This document shows, piece by piece, positions 4,726 through 10,547 of a stretch of DNA of 10,547 nucleotides. Position numbers and translations under genes: made by a program. Below the pieces are notes generated by a model. The model worked only from the letters and a program-made list of their open reading frames with translations. It searched no databases and had not been told where the DNA came from. The DNA is from CAYQZD01 sp964421875 (GTDB taxonomy: Bacteria > Electryoneota > Tariuqbacteria > Tariuqbacterales > Tariuqbacteraceae), in assembly GCA_964421875.1 (NCBI GenBank), contig CAYQZD010000125.1:1-10547 (forward strand). The letters are read 5' to 3'. Each line of letters begins with the position of its first letter. Within the stretch, counting starts at the first letter, position 1.

Positions 4726-6681
4726 TCATTTCAAAAGCAGGATTGGAATTGCTTTCTCCGCTCCCCCGCCGCTCAATACCGCCCAATAAACTCCGCCGGG
4801 CAGCGCGCCGGCGTCCCAGTATAATGAATAATCACCGGGTACAGCGTGTCCCGTAAATAGCTCCCCCGCTTTTTGTCCGATTGAATTGTAAATTGACAGA
4901 TTTACGCTGCCGGAGGTGGAAAGGGTGAAGGGGATTAGTGTTGCGGAGTTGAAGGGATTGGGGTAGTTCCTTCTTAGGCTGAAAGGGGCGGGCTGAATTC
5001 GAGGTTTCCCGGTCAGAATCCCCGCCGGCAGGTCCCGCATCAAGACCTTTCCCTCCGGATCAAGTATGAATAACGACGGCTGAAAAGTTAAAGTAAAGCT
5101 GTAACTTTGAACGGCGGTGTCATTCCAAACTGTGAGTAGTGTATCGTTCACCGAATCGGCAAAATTGAACTCCAGCGGCATAGTGAATAGCGGCGCGTTG
5201 GATTGGAGCTGATACAAGTTCAAATCTACCCTGTATTCCCCGCCCGCCGGCGTCACTGACCAGGTATAATCGTATTCGGGATACCCTGCCTGGTAAACCC
5301 ATTGCTCGAAGAACCAGCCTAAATTCTCTCCCGAAGCCGTTTCCATCTCCGTGATATACTCAGGTGTGGTTACATTTCCGTAAGCATAGCGGGCGGAATA
5401 GTTCCTGAGACCGGCGGTGAAAGCGGAGTCGCCGATGACGTTCCTCAGCATATGCTGCACCCAGCCACCCTTGAAATAGACCGCGTGCCCGAACAGGAGT
5501 TCCGGCGGCGGATTGTATATGGGATAGCGCAGGACATTTCGGTCTTCCTCGAAATACATTTCGGCGTAATTGCGCATCAGGTTGTTCAGCGTGTCGTAGC
5601 GGGCTTCTATGTAGAGGGCTTCGGAATAGATGGCGAATCCTTCGTTGAGCCAGATGTCAGCGAAGGTCAGGGGCGTGAGGCAGTCTCCCCACCACATATG
5701 TGACAGTTCGTGGGAGACTACGTTTTCGAAAGCCCGGTCGCCGGTTATGAGGTGAAATCCCATAGTGCTGACAGACTGGTGCTCCATCGCCCCCCAGCCG
5801 TTGAAGATATGGGCTTCAGCCATACCATACATATCGAAGGGGTAAGCTCCGAACTTGTCGGCGAAGAATCCCAGCATATCCCCGGTGTTGGCGAAATCGA
5901 AGCTCGCTGCTGCGCTGTCTTCAGGGTAAACATAATATCTTAGCGGTATCTGTCCGGGAGCGGTATCGGTTAGTTCGATGAAGGGACCGGCGGTGAGAAA
6001 AACCAGATATGTGGCTACGGGGTGGTTCTCAATCCAGTGATAGGTCAATCCGCCAGGGCCGCTAACGATTTCGGATAGCGAGCCGTTGCCAATGCCTTTG
6101 TAACCGTGTGGCACCTGAATCCAGGTTTCAGAAAACGCTTTGTCAAAGGGCTGGTCGTGGCAGGGGAACCAATGTCTTGCTCCGTAGGGTTCGGCGTGGG
6201 TGAAACAGTAGTCTTCGCGGCGGTGGAAGCCGTAGACAGTCCATCCTCTTCTGGGGGAGCGGTAGTCGATGGAGAGCGATACGGTGTCGTCGGGCTGATA
6301 GGCTCGGTTCAGATAAACCTCAAGCGTTCCCGGGAAAACGGCGAATTCGAGGGTATCGGATTGCGCCGTAATGACCGATCGTATTCCCAATCCTTCCGCC
6401 TCCAGTCGAAGCGTGTCGAAATCTGCCACCGCCGGATTCAATAGTATCACGACCTGCCCTGCCAGTGAATCCTGCAGCAGATAGGGTTCAAGGTGAAAAG
6501 CGTACTTGATAACATCGTAATCCCCGGTGGAGTCGGCTTCGGTGTAATCGACGGTATGAACCGCATCGGGCGGGATGATTTTCCCTCGCGGAATCTGTGA
6601 TGCTATTGACTGCAGGGGAGAATTCAGCAGGACAATCACACCGACACAAATGGAGTATAATCTTAAAGACATCGTTTTCAT
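4726..6681 (-). CDS. Secreted M1-family zinc aminopeptidase with type IX secretion sorting domain
   Basis: This 651-residue precursor starts with a signal peptide (hydrophobic 7-20, likely cut near IAS-28). An M1 N-terminal beta domain follows (about 50-240), then the thermolysin-like catalytic domain (about 265-470). The zinc site is HELSH at 324-328 with the third ligand Glu347, exactly the HEXXH-X18-E spacing. Tyr402 in VYFKGG fits the catalytic tyrosine. The substrate-binding GxMEN motif reads GAMEH at 297-301. The large helical C-terminal domain of cytosolic M1 enzymes is missing; a beta-rich segment (about 475-550) takes its place. The last 80 residues, from NYPNPFN at 572, form a type A sorting domain, which directs export across the outer membrane by the type IX system. 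It should trim N-terminal residues from peptides outside the cell or on its surface. It is the last gene of a four-gene minus-strand run and starts four bases after its neighbour. Confidence 0.92.
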   Translation of the reverse strand: MKTMSLRLYSICVGVIVLLNSPLQSIASQIPRGKIIPPDAVHTVDYTEADSTGDYDVIKYAFHLEPYLLQDSLAGQVVILLNPAVADFDTLRLEAEGLGIRSVITAQSDTLEFAVFPGTLEVYLNRAYQPDDTVSLSIDYRSPRRGWTVYGFHRREDYCFTHAEPYGARHWFPCHDQPFDKAFSETWIQVPHGYKGIGNGSLSEIVSGPGGLTYHWIENHPVATYLVFLTAGPFIELTDTAPGQIPLRYYVYPEDSAAASFDFANTGDMLGFFADKFGAYPFDMYGMAEAHIFNGWGAMEHQSVSTMGFHLITGDRAFENVVSHELSHMWWGDCLTPLTFADIWLNEGFAIYSEALYIEARYDTLNNLMRNYAEMYFEEDRNVLRYPIYNPPPELLFGHAVYFKGGWVQHMLRNVIGDSAFTAGLRNYSARYAYGNVTTPEYITEMETASGENLGWFFEQWVYQAGYPEYDYTWSVTPAGGEYRVDLNLYQLQSNAPLFTMPLEFNFADSVNDTLLTVWNDTAVQSYSFTLTFQPSLFILDPEGKVLMRDLPAGILTGKPRIQPAPFSLRRNYPNPFNSATLIPFTLSTSGSVNLSIYNSIGQKAGELFTGHAVPGDYSLYWDAGALPGGVYWAVLSGGGAEKAIPILLLK

Positions 6682-6685
6682 TATA

Positions 6686-7810
6686 CTACCCCCACCGCCG
6701 GGTCACCCGGTAGAAGCCCCGTTCGATTTTTGCTCCGCCGAAGTCTCTGTAAAAGCGGCGTTTGGTGATTCCCACCAGCAGGCGCTTTACCGGGCGGAAA
6801 TCCGGTTCACTGCCCCGGTATATCTGGTAGCCGCCTTCGTAATTGTGGTCGTCCCAGGTGATGTCATTGTCGTCTCCCCGCCGCCGCACTGAAATTTCCG
6901 GTATGATAGGCGCGGAGGGATTCAGTATGGTGATTAAATCGATTTTGACCGGAGAATCCGATTGGGTTTCCCGGCTGACCACTTTGTCCACTAGAATTCC
7001 ATCCGAACCTAAGTATAGCGCCTTTTCCTCCCGAAGCCGGTCCACGATGAAACAGCGGAATTTCATACTGAGGGGATAGTTGACTTTACCGAAGGCGTCA
7101 AGTATCACTGTTTCTTCAGCGCCTCGCGGCCATTGCGGGTAATCCGGGCTGTAAAAGCAGCTCAGGAACGCGTTCCGGCAGGGCGTTTTGTTTTTAGAAC
7201 CGCCCCCTGAGAAGACCAAGCCCAGTTGGAAACCGCAAAGGCGGTTGATCAGGGGGTATGGTCCTAAGGAGAATCCCTCCATCTCCAGCGGTTCGTCCAA
7301 TTCGGGGTCGACGGCGTCGTCCACGCCGTTTCTGATTTTAAATTCCGGGGGCGATGAGGATTCATATCCCAGCGACTCCGGGGTCAAACCTCTGCCGTCC
7401 CAGACGATGAAGCTTTCGCGCGCGGCAGTATCTTCCCGCCTCGGTTTCGCTTCAAGCGCCTGCAGCAGGCTTTCGATTAGAAGTCCTGTATGGGCGGGGA
7501 ATTCCGCTTCACTATAGAGCTTTATCCCCAGCGACTCCTCTTTCCGCAGTCCGGGGAACAGGGTGTCGATAAAATCATTCTCCGGGAGGTCGGGATAGAT
7601 TGCGGGAAGCCCGGCTTCGAACATCGCCTGAAGAGTCGCAGAGTCGACCGCGTCTCCCTTGAAGATGGTTTCGTCCTCCACCCTCACCACGCGCGGAGGC
7701 CTGAATCTGCCGCCCAGCCCCGCCTTTTTTTGCTCCAGCAGGATTTCCGGGGAAACTACCGCCCCCGCCGCCACTCGGGCAAATTTCTCTATGAATCCCC
7801 GCCGTTCCAC
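6686..7810 (-). CDS. DUF362-like protein with C-terminal fibronectin-III-like domain
   Basis: The 374-residue product starts MERRGFIEKF, reminiscent of a twin-arginine motif, with a weak hydrophobic stretch after it (11-25) and no clear cleavage site, so export is uncertain. Residues about 40-285 resemble DUF362 proteins: VVRVEDETIF (41-50), SLGIKLYSEAEFPAHTG (93-109) like the family's 'vGIKvN...tHp', FIVWDGRGLTPESLGY (134-149) like 'iivWDr...l...Gy', AEETVILDAFG (231-241), and LYLGSDGILVDKVV (266-279). Residues about 303-374 look like a fibronectin-III domain (ITWDDHNYEGGYQIYRG, GFYRVTRRW). The function of DUF362 is not established; some members carry ferredoxin domains, but no CxxCxxC is present here. 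The start is a GTG with no obvious ribosome binding site; translation may be coupled to the gene 19 bases upstream. The family call is by remembered motif, so moderate confidence. Confidence 0.7.
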   Translation of the reverse strand: MERRGFIEKFARVAAGAVVSPEILLEQKKAGLGGRFRPPRVVRVEDETIFKGDAVDSATLQAMFEAGLPAIYPDLPENDFIDTLFPGLRKEESLGIKLYSEAEFPAHTGLLIESLLQALEAKPRREDTAARESFIVWDGRGLTPESLGYESSSPPEFKIRNGVDDAVDPELDEPLEMEGFSLGPYPLINRLCGFQLGLVFSGGGSKNKTPCRNAFLSCFYSPDYPQWPRGAEETVILDAFGKVNYPLSMKFRCFIVDRLREEKALYLGSDGILVDKVVSRETQSDSPVKIDLITILNPSAPIIPEISVRRRGDDNDITWDDHNYEGGYQIYRGSEPDFRPVKRLLVGITKRRFYRDFGGAKIERGFYRVTRRWG

Positions 7811-7829
7811 AATTTTATACCGCTGTTTG

Positions 7830-8597
7830 TTATTCTTTACCGGAGTTTTTCAGTTTATTTACTTCCCGCCACATCAGTTCGATGTCGGCGGCTTCCCCCT
7901 TCACCGACAACACCACCGCCCCTTCGGAGCCCATAATCCCACCGGAGGCGATGTGAGCCGCTTCCACGTTATACAGCGCCTTCAGCGCTTCGATTTCAGT
8001 GACCGCTTTAGCCCCCGCCAGCGGCATCAAAGCCACGCGCAGCCCCATACAGTAGTCCCACCAGCCCTGGCCGGCTTCGTAACAGGCTTTTTCCACCGAT
8101 GGAACCAGCTTTTCCAGCCCCACCGGGCAGATGATATGGGCGCCTTTAGCCAGCGTTTTCGCCCAGAACGCGCCTACGGTGCCTCCCACCGGATTAGCTG
8201 CGAGCACCCCAACGTTCCCATAGGGATCGATTGCGTTTGCGCCCTTGAGGAAAACATCGGAGGCGGTAAACTTGTCCAGCGCATCTTCGGGGGGAAGGTC
8301 GCTGGATTTACCATCGACCAATACATAGCTTGGCAGACGCTTATCTTCGGGAGTCGCGCCGAGCTCCCCCTTATATATTCTGCCGATGGTGTACCGCGTG
8401 ATATCGACTGCTTCGCCGGTGATTTCCCGCGCGATACAGGCGTTGGTGGAGCCTCCGGCGATGATGACTATCCCCTTCCGCAGGGCGTTCTGCACTTCCG
8501 GCAGCGCCGCCACGCCCTTGGCAATCAACCGTTTCGATTCCTCCGGAGTGAGGACCAGGGCGGCGCGGCTCAGTTTTTTTTCAGGTTGGTAGAACAT
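7830..8597 (-). CDS. Unrecognised 255-residue protein, possible NagB/CoA-transferase-like fold
   Basis: I cannot name this protein. It is soluble with no signal peptide. The sequence looks like an alpha/beta protein with glycine-rich loops: VIIAGGSTNACIAREITG (44-61), DVFLKGANAIDPYGNVGVL (114-132), NPVGGTVGAF (135-144), GAHIICPVGLEKLVPS (152-167) and ASGGIMGSEGAVVL (217-230). The 'GADAID..GN..nkiGT' type motif and the late 'PVGLEKL' loop recall the NagB/RpiA/CoA-transferase-like superfamily (eIF2B/MtnA, LUD and CoA-transferase proteins), but this is inference from pattern only. An obvious catalytic glutamate of CoA transferases was not identified. The gene starts one base after the stop of the nitrilase-family gene and ends 19 bases before the DUF362-like gene, so it belongs to the same operon and is probably translationally coupled to its upstream neighbour. 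Confidence 0.85.
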   Translation of the reverse strand: MFYQPEKKLSRAALVLTPEESKRLIAKGVAALPEVQNALRKGIVIIAGGSTNACIAREITGEAVDITRYTIGRIYKGELGATPEDKRLPSYVLVDGKSSDLPPEDALDKFTASDVFLKGANAIDPYGNVGVLAANPVGGTVGAFWAKTLAKGAHIICPVGLEKLVPSVEKACYEAGQGWWDYCMGLRVALMPLAGAKAVTEIEALKALYNVEAAHIASGGIMGSEGAVVLSVKGEAADIELMWREVNKLKNSGKE

Positions 8598-8598
8598 A

Positions 8599-9453
8599 TT
8601 ATAAACCGTTTTTTTCCCGTTTAATGCGCTTGAGTTCGTCGATGACCAGGTTCATATCCTCCTCACCCAGTATGGGCGTAGCGGTGCGGTAGCGCCTGAT
8701 AGCGGATTCGGAAACCTCGGCGGTTATCATCGCTTCATCGAACAGGGGCGCTTCGGCGATGACGTTCCCCCCCGGGGCGGTGATAAGCGAGTTCCCGCTG
8801 AAGAGCAAGCTGTCCTCGTATCCGGCGAGGTTGGAGAAGAATACATACATTCCATACACGCTGGAATAGTGTATCGCGCCGGTCTTGAAATAATTGACAG
8901 GGGCGGGTTTGTCTGCGGAAGGAAATCCCCGCGCCGGCACCGCCGACTGGATGATGAGGAAGCGGCAGCCGTCCATCGCCAGGACGTAAATCAGCCCCGG
9001 GTGCCGTGAATCATTGCAGATCACGGTTCCGAACCGTCCCAGTCTCGATTCAAAGGCGCGGGCGCGCCTGCCCTGTGTGTAGAACCGTTTCTCCTCGAAG
9101 ACTCCGTAGGTCGGAGGGTAAACCTTTCGCGTAACGTCAATCACTTCGCCCGCTTCCAGGAAAAACGAGCTGTTGTAGATGAAGTATTCCTCGGAAAGCT
9201 CCACCGCCCCCAGGCAGATGGAAATTTTGTCGCTTTTCTCCAGCAGGGGGTCGAGCAGGGGGTCGTCGGGTGTGATAGCAACTTCCGCCGCCGCGTCCCG
9301 CAGCGAGTATCCCGTGAGGGACAGTTCGGGGAAGATGACCAGCGATGCTCCCGCTTCAAGCGCCCGGTCGATGTATTTTAAATGGTTGACGAGGTTCTTT
9401 TCCGGGTCGGCGATAACCGGCCCGAATTGTGCGATGGATACTTTTAGGCTCAT
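8599..9453 (-). CDS. Nitrilase-superfamily carbon-nitrogen hydrolase
   Basis: The 284-residue cytoplasmic enzyme spans a whole nitrilase domain. Its catalytic triad is visible: Glu43 in VIFPELSLTGYSLRD (39-53), Lys110 in DVTRKVYPPTYGVFEEKRF, and Cys146 in GTVICNDSRHPGLIYVL. The TGYSLRD and ICND motifs recall the glutaminase-type amidase branch and related aliphatic amidases, which hydrolyse amide bonds through a cysteine thioester. The physiological substrate cannot be deduced. The C-terminal end (VIDELKRIKREKNGL) is helical and basic. An ATG start is used; the hydrophobic first strand (KVSIAQFGPV) begins right after it, as in the family, so the start is well placed. It is the first gene of the four-gene minus-strand run that ends with the secreted M1 peptidase, so a role in breaking down peptide- or amide-derived compounds is possible. 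Confidence 0.9.
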   Translation of the reverse strand: MSLKVSIAQFGPVIADPEKNLVNHLKYIDRALEAGASLVIFPELSLTGYSLRDAAAEVAITPDDPLLDPLLEKSDKISICLGAVELSEEYFIYNSSFFLEAGEVIDVTRKVYPPTYGVFEEKRFYTQGRRARAFESRLGRFGTVICNDSRHPGLIYVLAMDGCRFLIIQSAVPARGFPSADKPAPVNYFKTGAIHYSSVYGMYVFFSNLAGYEDSLLFSGNSLITAPGGNVIAEAPLFDEAMITAEVSESAIRRYRTATPILGEEDMNLVIDELKRIKREKNGL

Positions 9454-9510
9454 TGTGTTATAAACTGCTATTTTGTAAAAATATAGTCGAACAACGTGTT
9501 AGGCTGAGCA

Positions 9511-9578
9511 GTCATTCCGGCGCAGCCGGAATCCCTCCGGAAAAGAAGGATTCTGGCTCGCTTCGCGGCCAGAATGAC
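9511..9578. repeat. Full copy of the GTCATTC-type inverted repeat
   Basis: The unit begins GTCATTCCGGCGCAGCCGGA and ends with GGCCAGAATGAC; read on the opposite strand the end is GTCATTCTGGCC, so the two halves are imperfect inverted copies. GGATT near 9548-9552 and AATCC near 9530-9534 continue the symmetry inward. It lies between the radical SAM gene and the nitrilase-family gene, about 57 bases before the start of the latter, and shares its ends with the copies at 4473-4551 and 4642-4680. Confidence 0.6.
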
Positions 9579-9663
9579 GTTTATGTTTTATGCGAATTAA
9601 CATAATAACATATATATAATGAACAGCAATTTACGTCATCATCCGCCACCTTTACCTTCAACA

Positions 9664-9691
9664 AGCAACCAGCAACGAGCAACCAGCAACG
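9664..9691. repeat. Two exact tandem copies of a 14-base unit
   Basis: AGCAACCAGCAACG occurs twice back to back, and each unit itself contains AGCAACC and AGCAACG, two near-identical 7-base halves. The array ends five bases before the stop of the radical SAM gene (9696). A preceding CAACAAGCAACC may be a degenerate earlier copy. It is a simple repeat in a spacer, with no visible function. Confidence 0.65.
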
Positions 9692-9695
9692 AGTT

Positions 9696-10475
9696 TCAAT
9701 CGATGAAAATCTTGACTGGAACACCGGTTTCCCGTTTGGTTCGTTCCGCGATGCGATGCAGTTCATCCCTTTTGACTTTCTGAATCCCAAGTTCAAGGAT
9801 GGGCGCATCGACTGTATAAATCTGCGCCGATTCCGGATTGATTTTCGCCACGGCTTCTATCCACTTATCCAGCGCTTCGCCTTCGATGTTGGAAACCGCG
9901 CCCTTGACGAAGACCGTCTGCAGGGTGACGCCCTGCATCTCCTGCAGATTGGCGATGATATCCTGCAGGTTCACGCCCTGCCGAGGACGGTTTAGCTTCC
10001 TGAAGGTCTCCTCGTCGGCGGCGTCCAGTTTCATTATGGGCAGGTCGATACAGTCGATAGCTTCCAACACTTCAGGCCGGTCCAATTCAGTGGAGTTGGA
10101 CAGAATCGCGATAGGGACTCCGGGATAATAGTGGTCCCGCAGCGCGACCACTCCCCACACGATCTTTTGAAAATCGGGGTGCAGCGTCGCCGCGCCGTTG
10201 CCGGAAAAAGTGATATAGTCCAGCCTTAAGCCCTTCTTAAAACCGGCTTCAACATCCTCCAGCACCTTTTCCATCGAGGGTAGAAGTTCCAGCCCCGCTT
10301 TGAAATCGGTGCGCCCGTAGAAACAGTAGAGGCAGTCGAAGGTGCATACCTTGACCGTGGTTGGCAGCAGGTTTATCCCGAAGGAGCGCCCCAGCCGCTT
10401 GGAATCGATAGGCCCGTAAACCACTCCGGACTGGAGCGGCACCGGGTATTTGGATAAATCTAAATTTCTGGGCAT
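9696..10475 (-). CDS. Radical SAM protein of the COG0731 type
   Basis: The 259-residue protein carries the radical SAM iron-sulfur cluster motif CTFDCLYC, with Cys44, Cys48 and Cys51 (CX3CX2C), so it should cleave S-adenosylmethionine to start radical chemistry. Further family marks are YGPIDSKRLGRSFGINLLP (20-38), TFSGNGAATLHPDF (89-102), AILSNSTELDRPEV (about 113-126), the segment MKLDAADEETFRKLNRP, and a late QIYTVDAP. These match bacterial and archaeal proteins grouped as COG0731, related to the archaeal tRNA wyosine enzyme Taw1; the bacterial members' substrates are not established. The stretch that usually reads GNGEPTLHP here reads GNGAATLHP, losing the glutamate. The ATG at 10475 is preceded by a purine-rich AAGAAG stretch. 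It is separated from the downstream nitrilase-family gene by 242 bases, so it is probably its own transcription unit. Confidence 0.88.
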   Translation of the reverse strand: MPRNLDLSKYPVPLQSGVVYGPIDSKRLGRSFGINLLPTTVKVCTFDCLYCFYGRTDFKAGLELLPSMEKVLEDVEAGFKKGLRLDYITFSGNGAATLHPDFQKIVWGVVALRDHYYPGVPIAILSNSTELDRPEVLEAIDCIDLPIMKLDAADEETFRKLNRPRQGVNLQDIIANLQEMQGVTLQTVFVKGAVSNIEGEALDKWIEAVAKINPESAQIYTVDAPILELGIQKVKRDELHRIAERTKRETGVPVKIFID

Positions 10476-10524
10476 ATTTTCTTCTTAGTTACAAGTTTCA
10501 AGTTATAAGCTGCAAGATGCAAGA

Positions 10525-10546
10525 GACTAGCTGCAAGCTGCTAGTC
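10525..10546. repeat. Inverted repeat at the right edge
   Basis: GACTAGC (10525-10531) and GCTAGTC (10540-10546) are exact reverse complements around TGCAAGCT. It follows a run of degenerate CTGCAAG-like and CAAGTT-like units from about 10490, upstream of the radical SAM gene. The window ends one base later, so the full extent is unknown. Confidence 0.45.
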
Positions 10547-10547
10547 C

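Noticed and set aside
6575..6892. Plus-strand open frame antisense to the peptidase and DUF362-like junction
   Set aside because: It covers the start of one well-supported gene and the end of another on the opposite strand and shows no protein features of its own.
7659..8624. Long plus-strand open frame of 321 codons
   Set aside because: It lies opposite the DUF362-like and 255-residue genes, its translation is rich in Arg, His, Phe and Pro as antisense of GC-biased codons, and it shows no family motif or ribosome binding site.
9581..9808. Minus-strand open frame of 75 codons at the end of the radical SAM gene
   Set aside because: It overlaps the radical SAM coding region in another frame and runs through the tandem repeat at 9664-9691; the translation is low in information.

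Overview
The window looks like a scaffold from an uncultivated bacterium of the FCB/candidate-phylum type. The best clue is the secreted M1 metallopeptidase at 4726-6681 (minus strand). It ends in a C-terminal sorting domain with the NYPNPFN signature, typical of type IX (Por) secretion in Bacteroidetes, Ignavibacteria, Marinimicrobia, KSB1 and their relatives. A ten-base run of N at 691-700 marks a scaffold join. The species cannot be named from the sequence.

Region 1 (1-1528) is markedly AT-rich. It holds two pieces of unrecognised coding sequence on either side of the N gap, probably one gene, followed by about 370 bases without a gene that contain two hairpins. Region 2 (1529-4109, plus strand) is more GC-rich and carries a sulfur-linked cluster. 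It has two tightly coupled half-size YeeE/YedE-type sulfur transporters, a membrane-anchored rhodanese-like protein whose catalytic cysteine is replaced by tyrosine and whose only cysteine is the last residue, and a molybdenum cofactor guanylyltransferase (MobA). The first pair and the second pair are each overlapping or abutting; an AT-rich 195-base spacer separates them.

Region 3 (4110-4725) is a gene-free stretch between convergent genes, packed with at least five different inverted repeats, including a perfect 30-base palindrome and copies of a GTCATTC-ended dispersed repeat. Another copy of the latter lies at 9511-9578.

Region 4 (9453 down to 4726, minus strand) is a compact four-gene run with spacings of 1, 19 and 4 bases: a nitrilase-superfamily amidohydrolase, an unrecognised 255-residue cytosolic protein that may have a NagB/CoA-transferase-like fold, a DUF362-like protein with a C-terminal fibronectin-III-like domain, and the exported M1 peptidase. 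A common theme of peptide or amide breakdown is possible but not shown. Region 5 (9696-10475, minus strand) is a stand-alone radical SAM protein of the COG0731 type, flanked by short repeats.

No rRNA, tRNA, CRISPR array, transposase or phage gene was seen.
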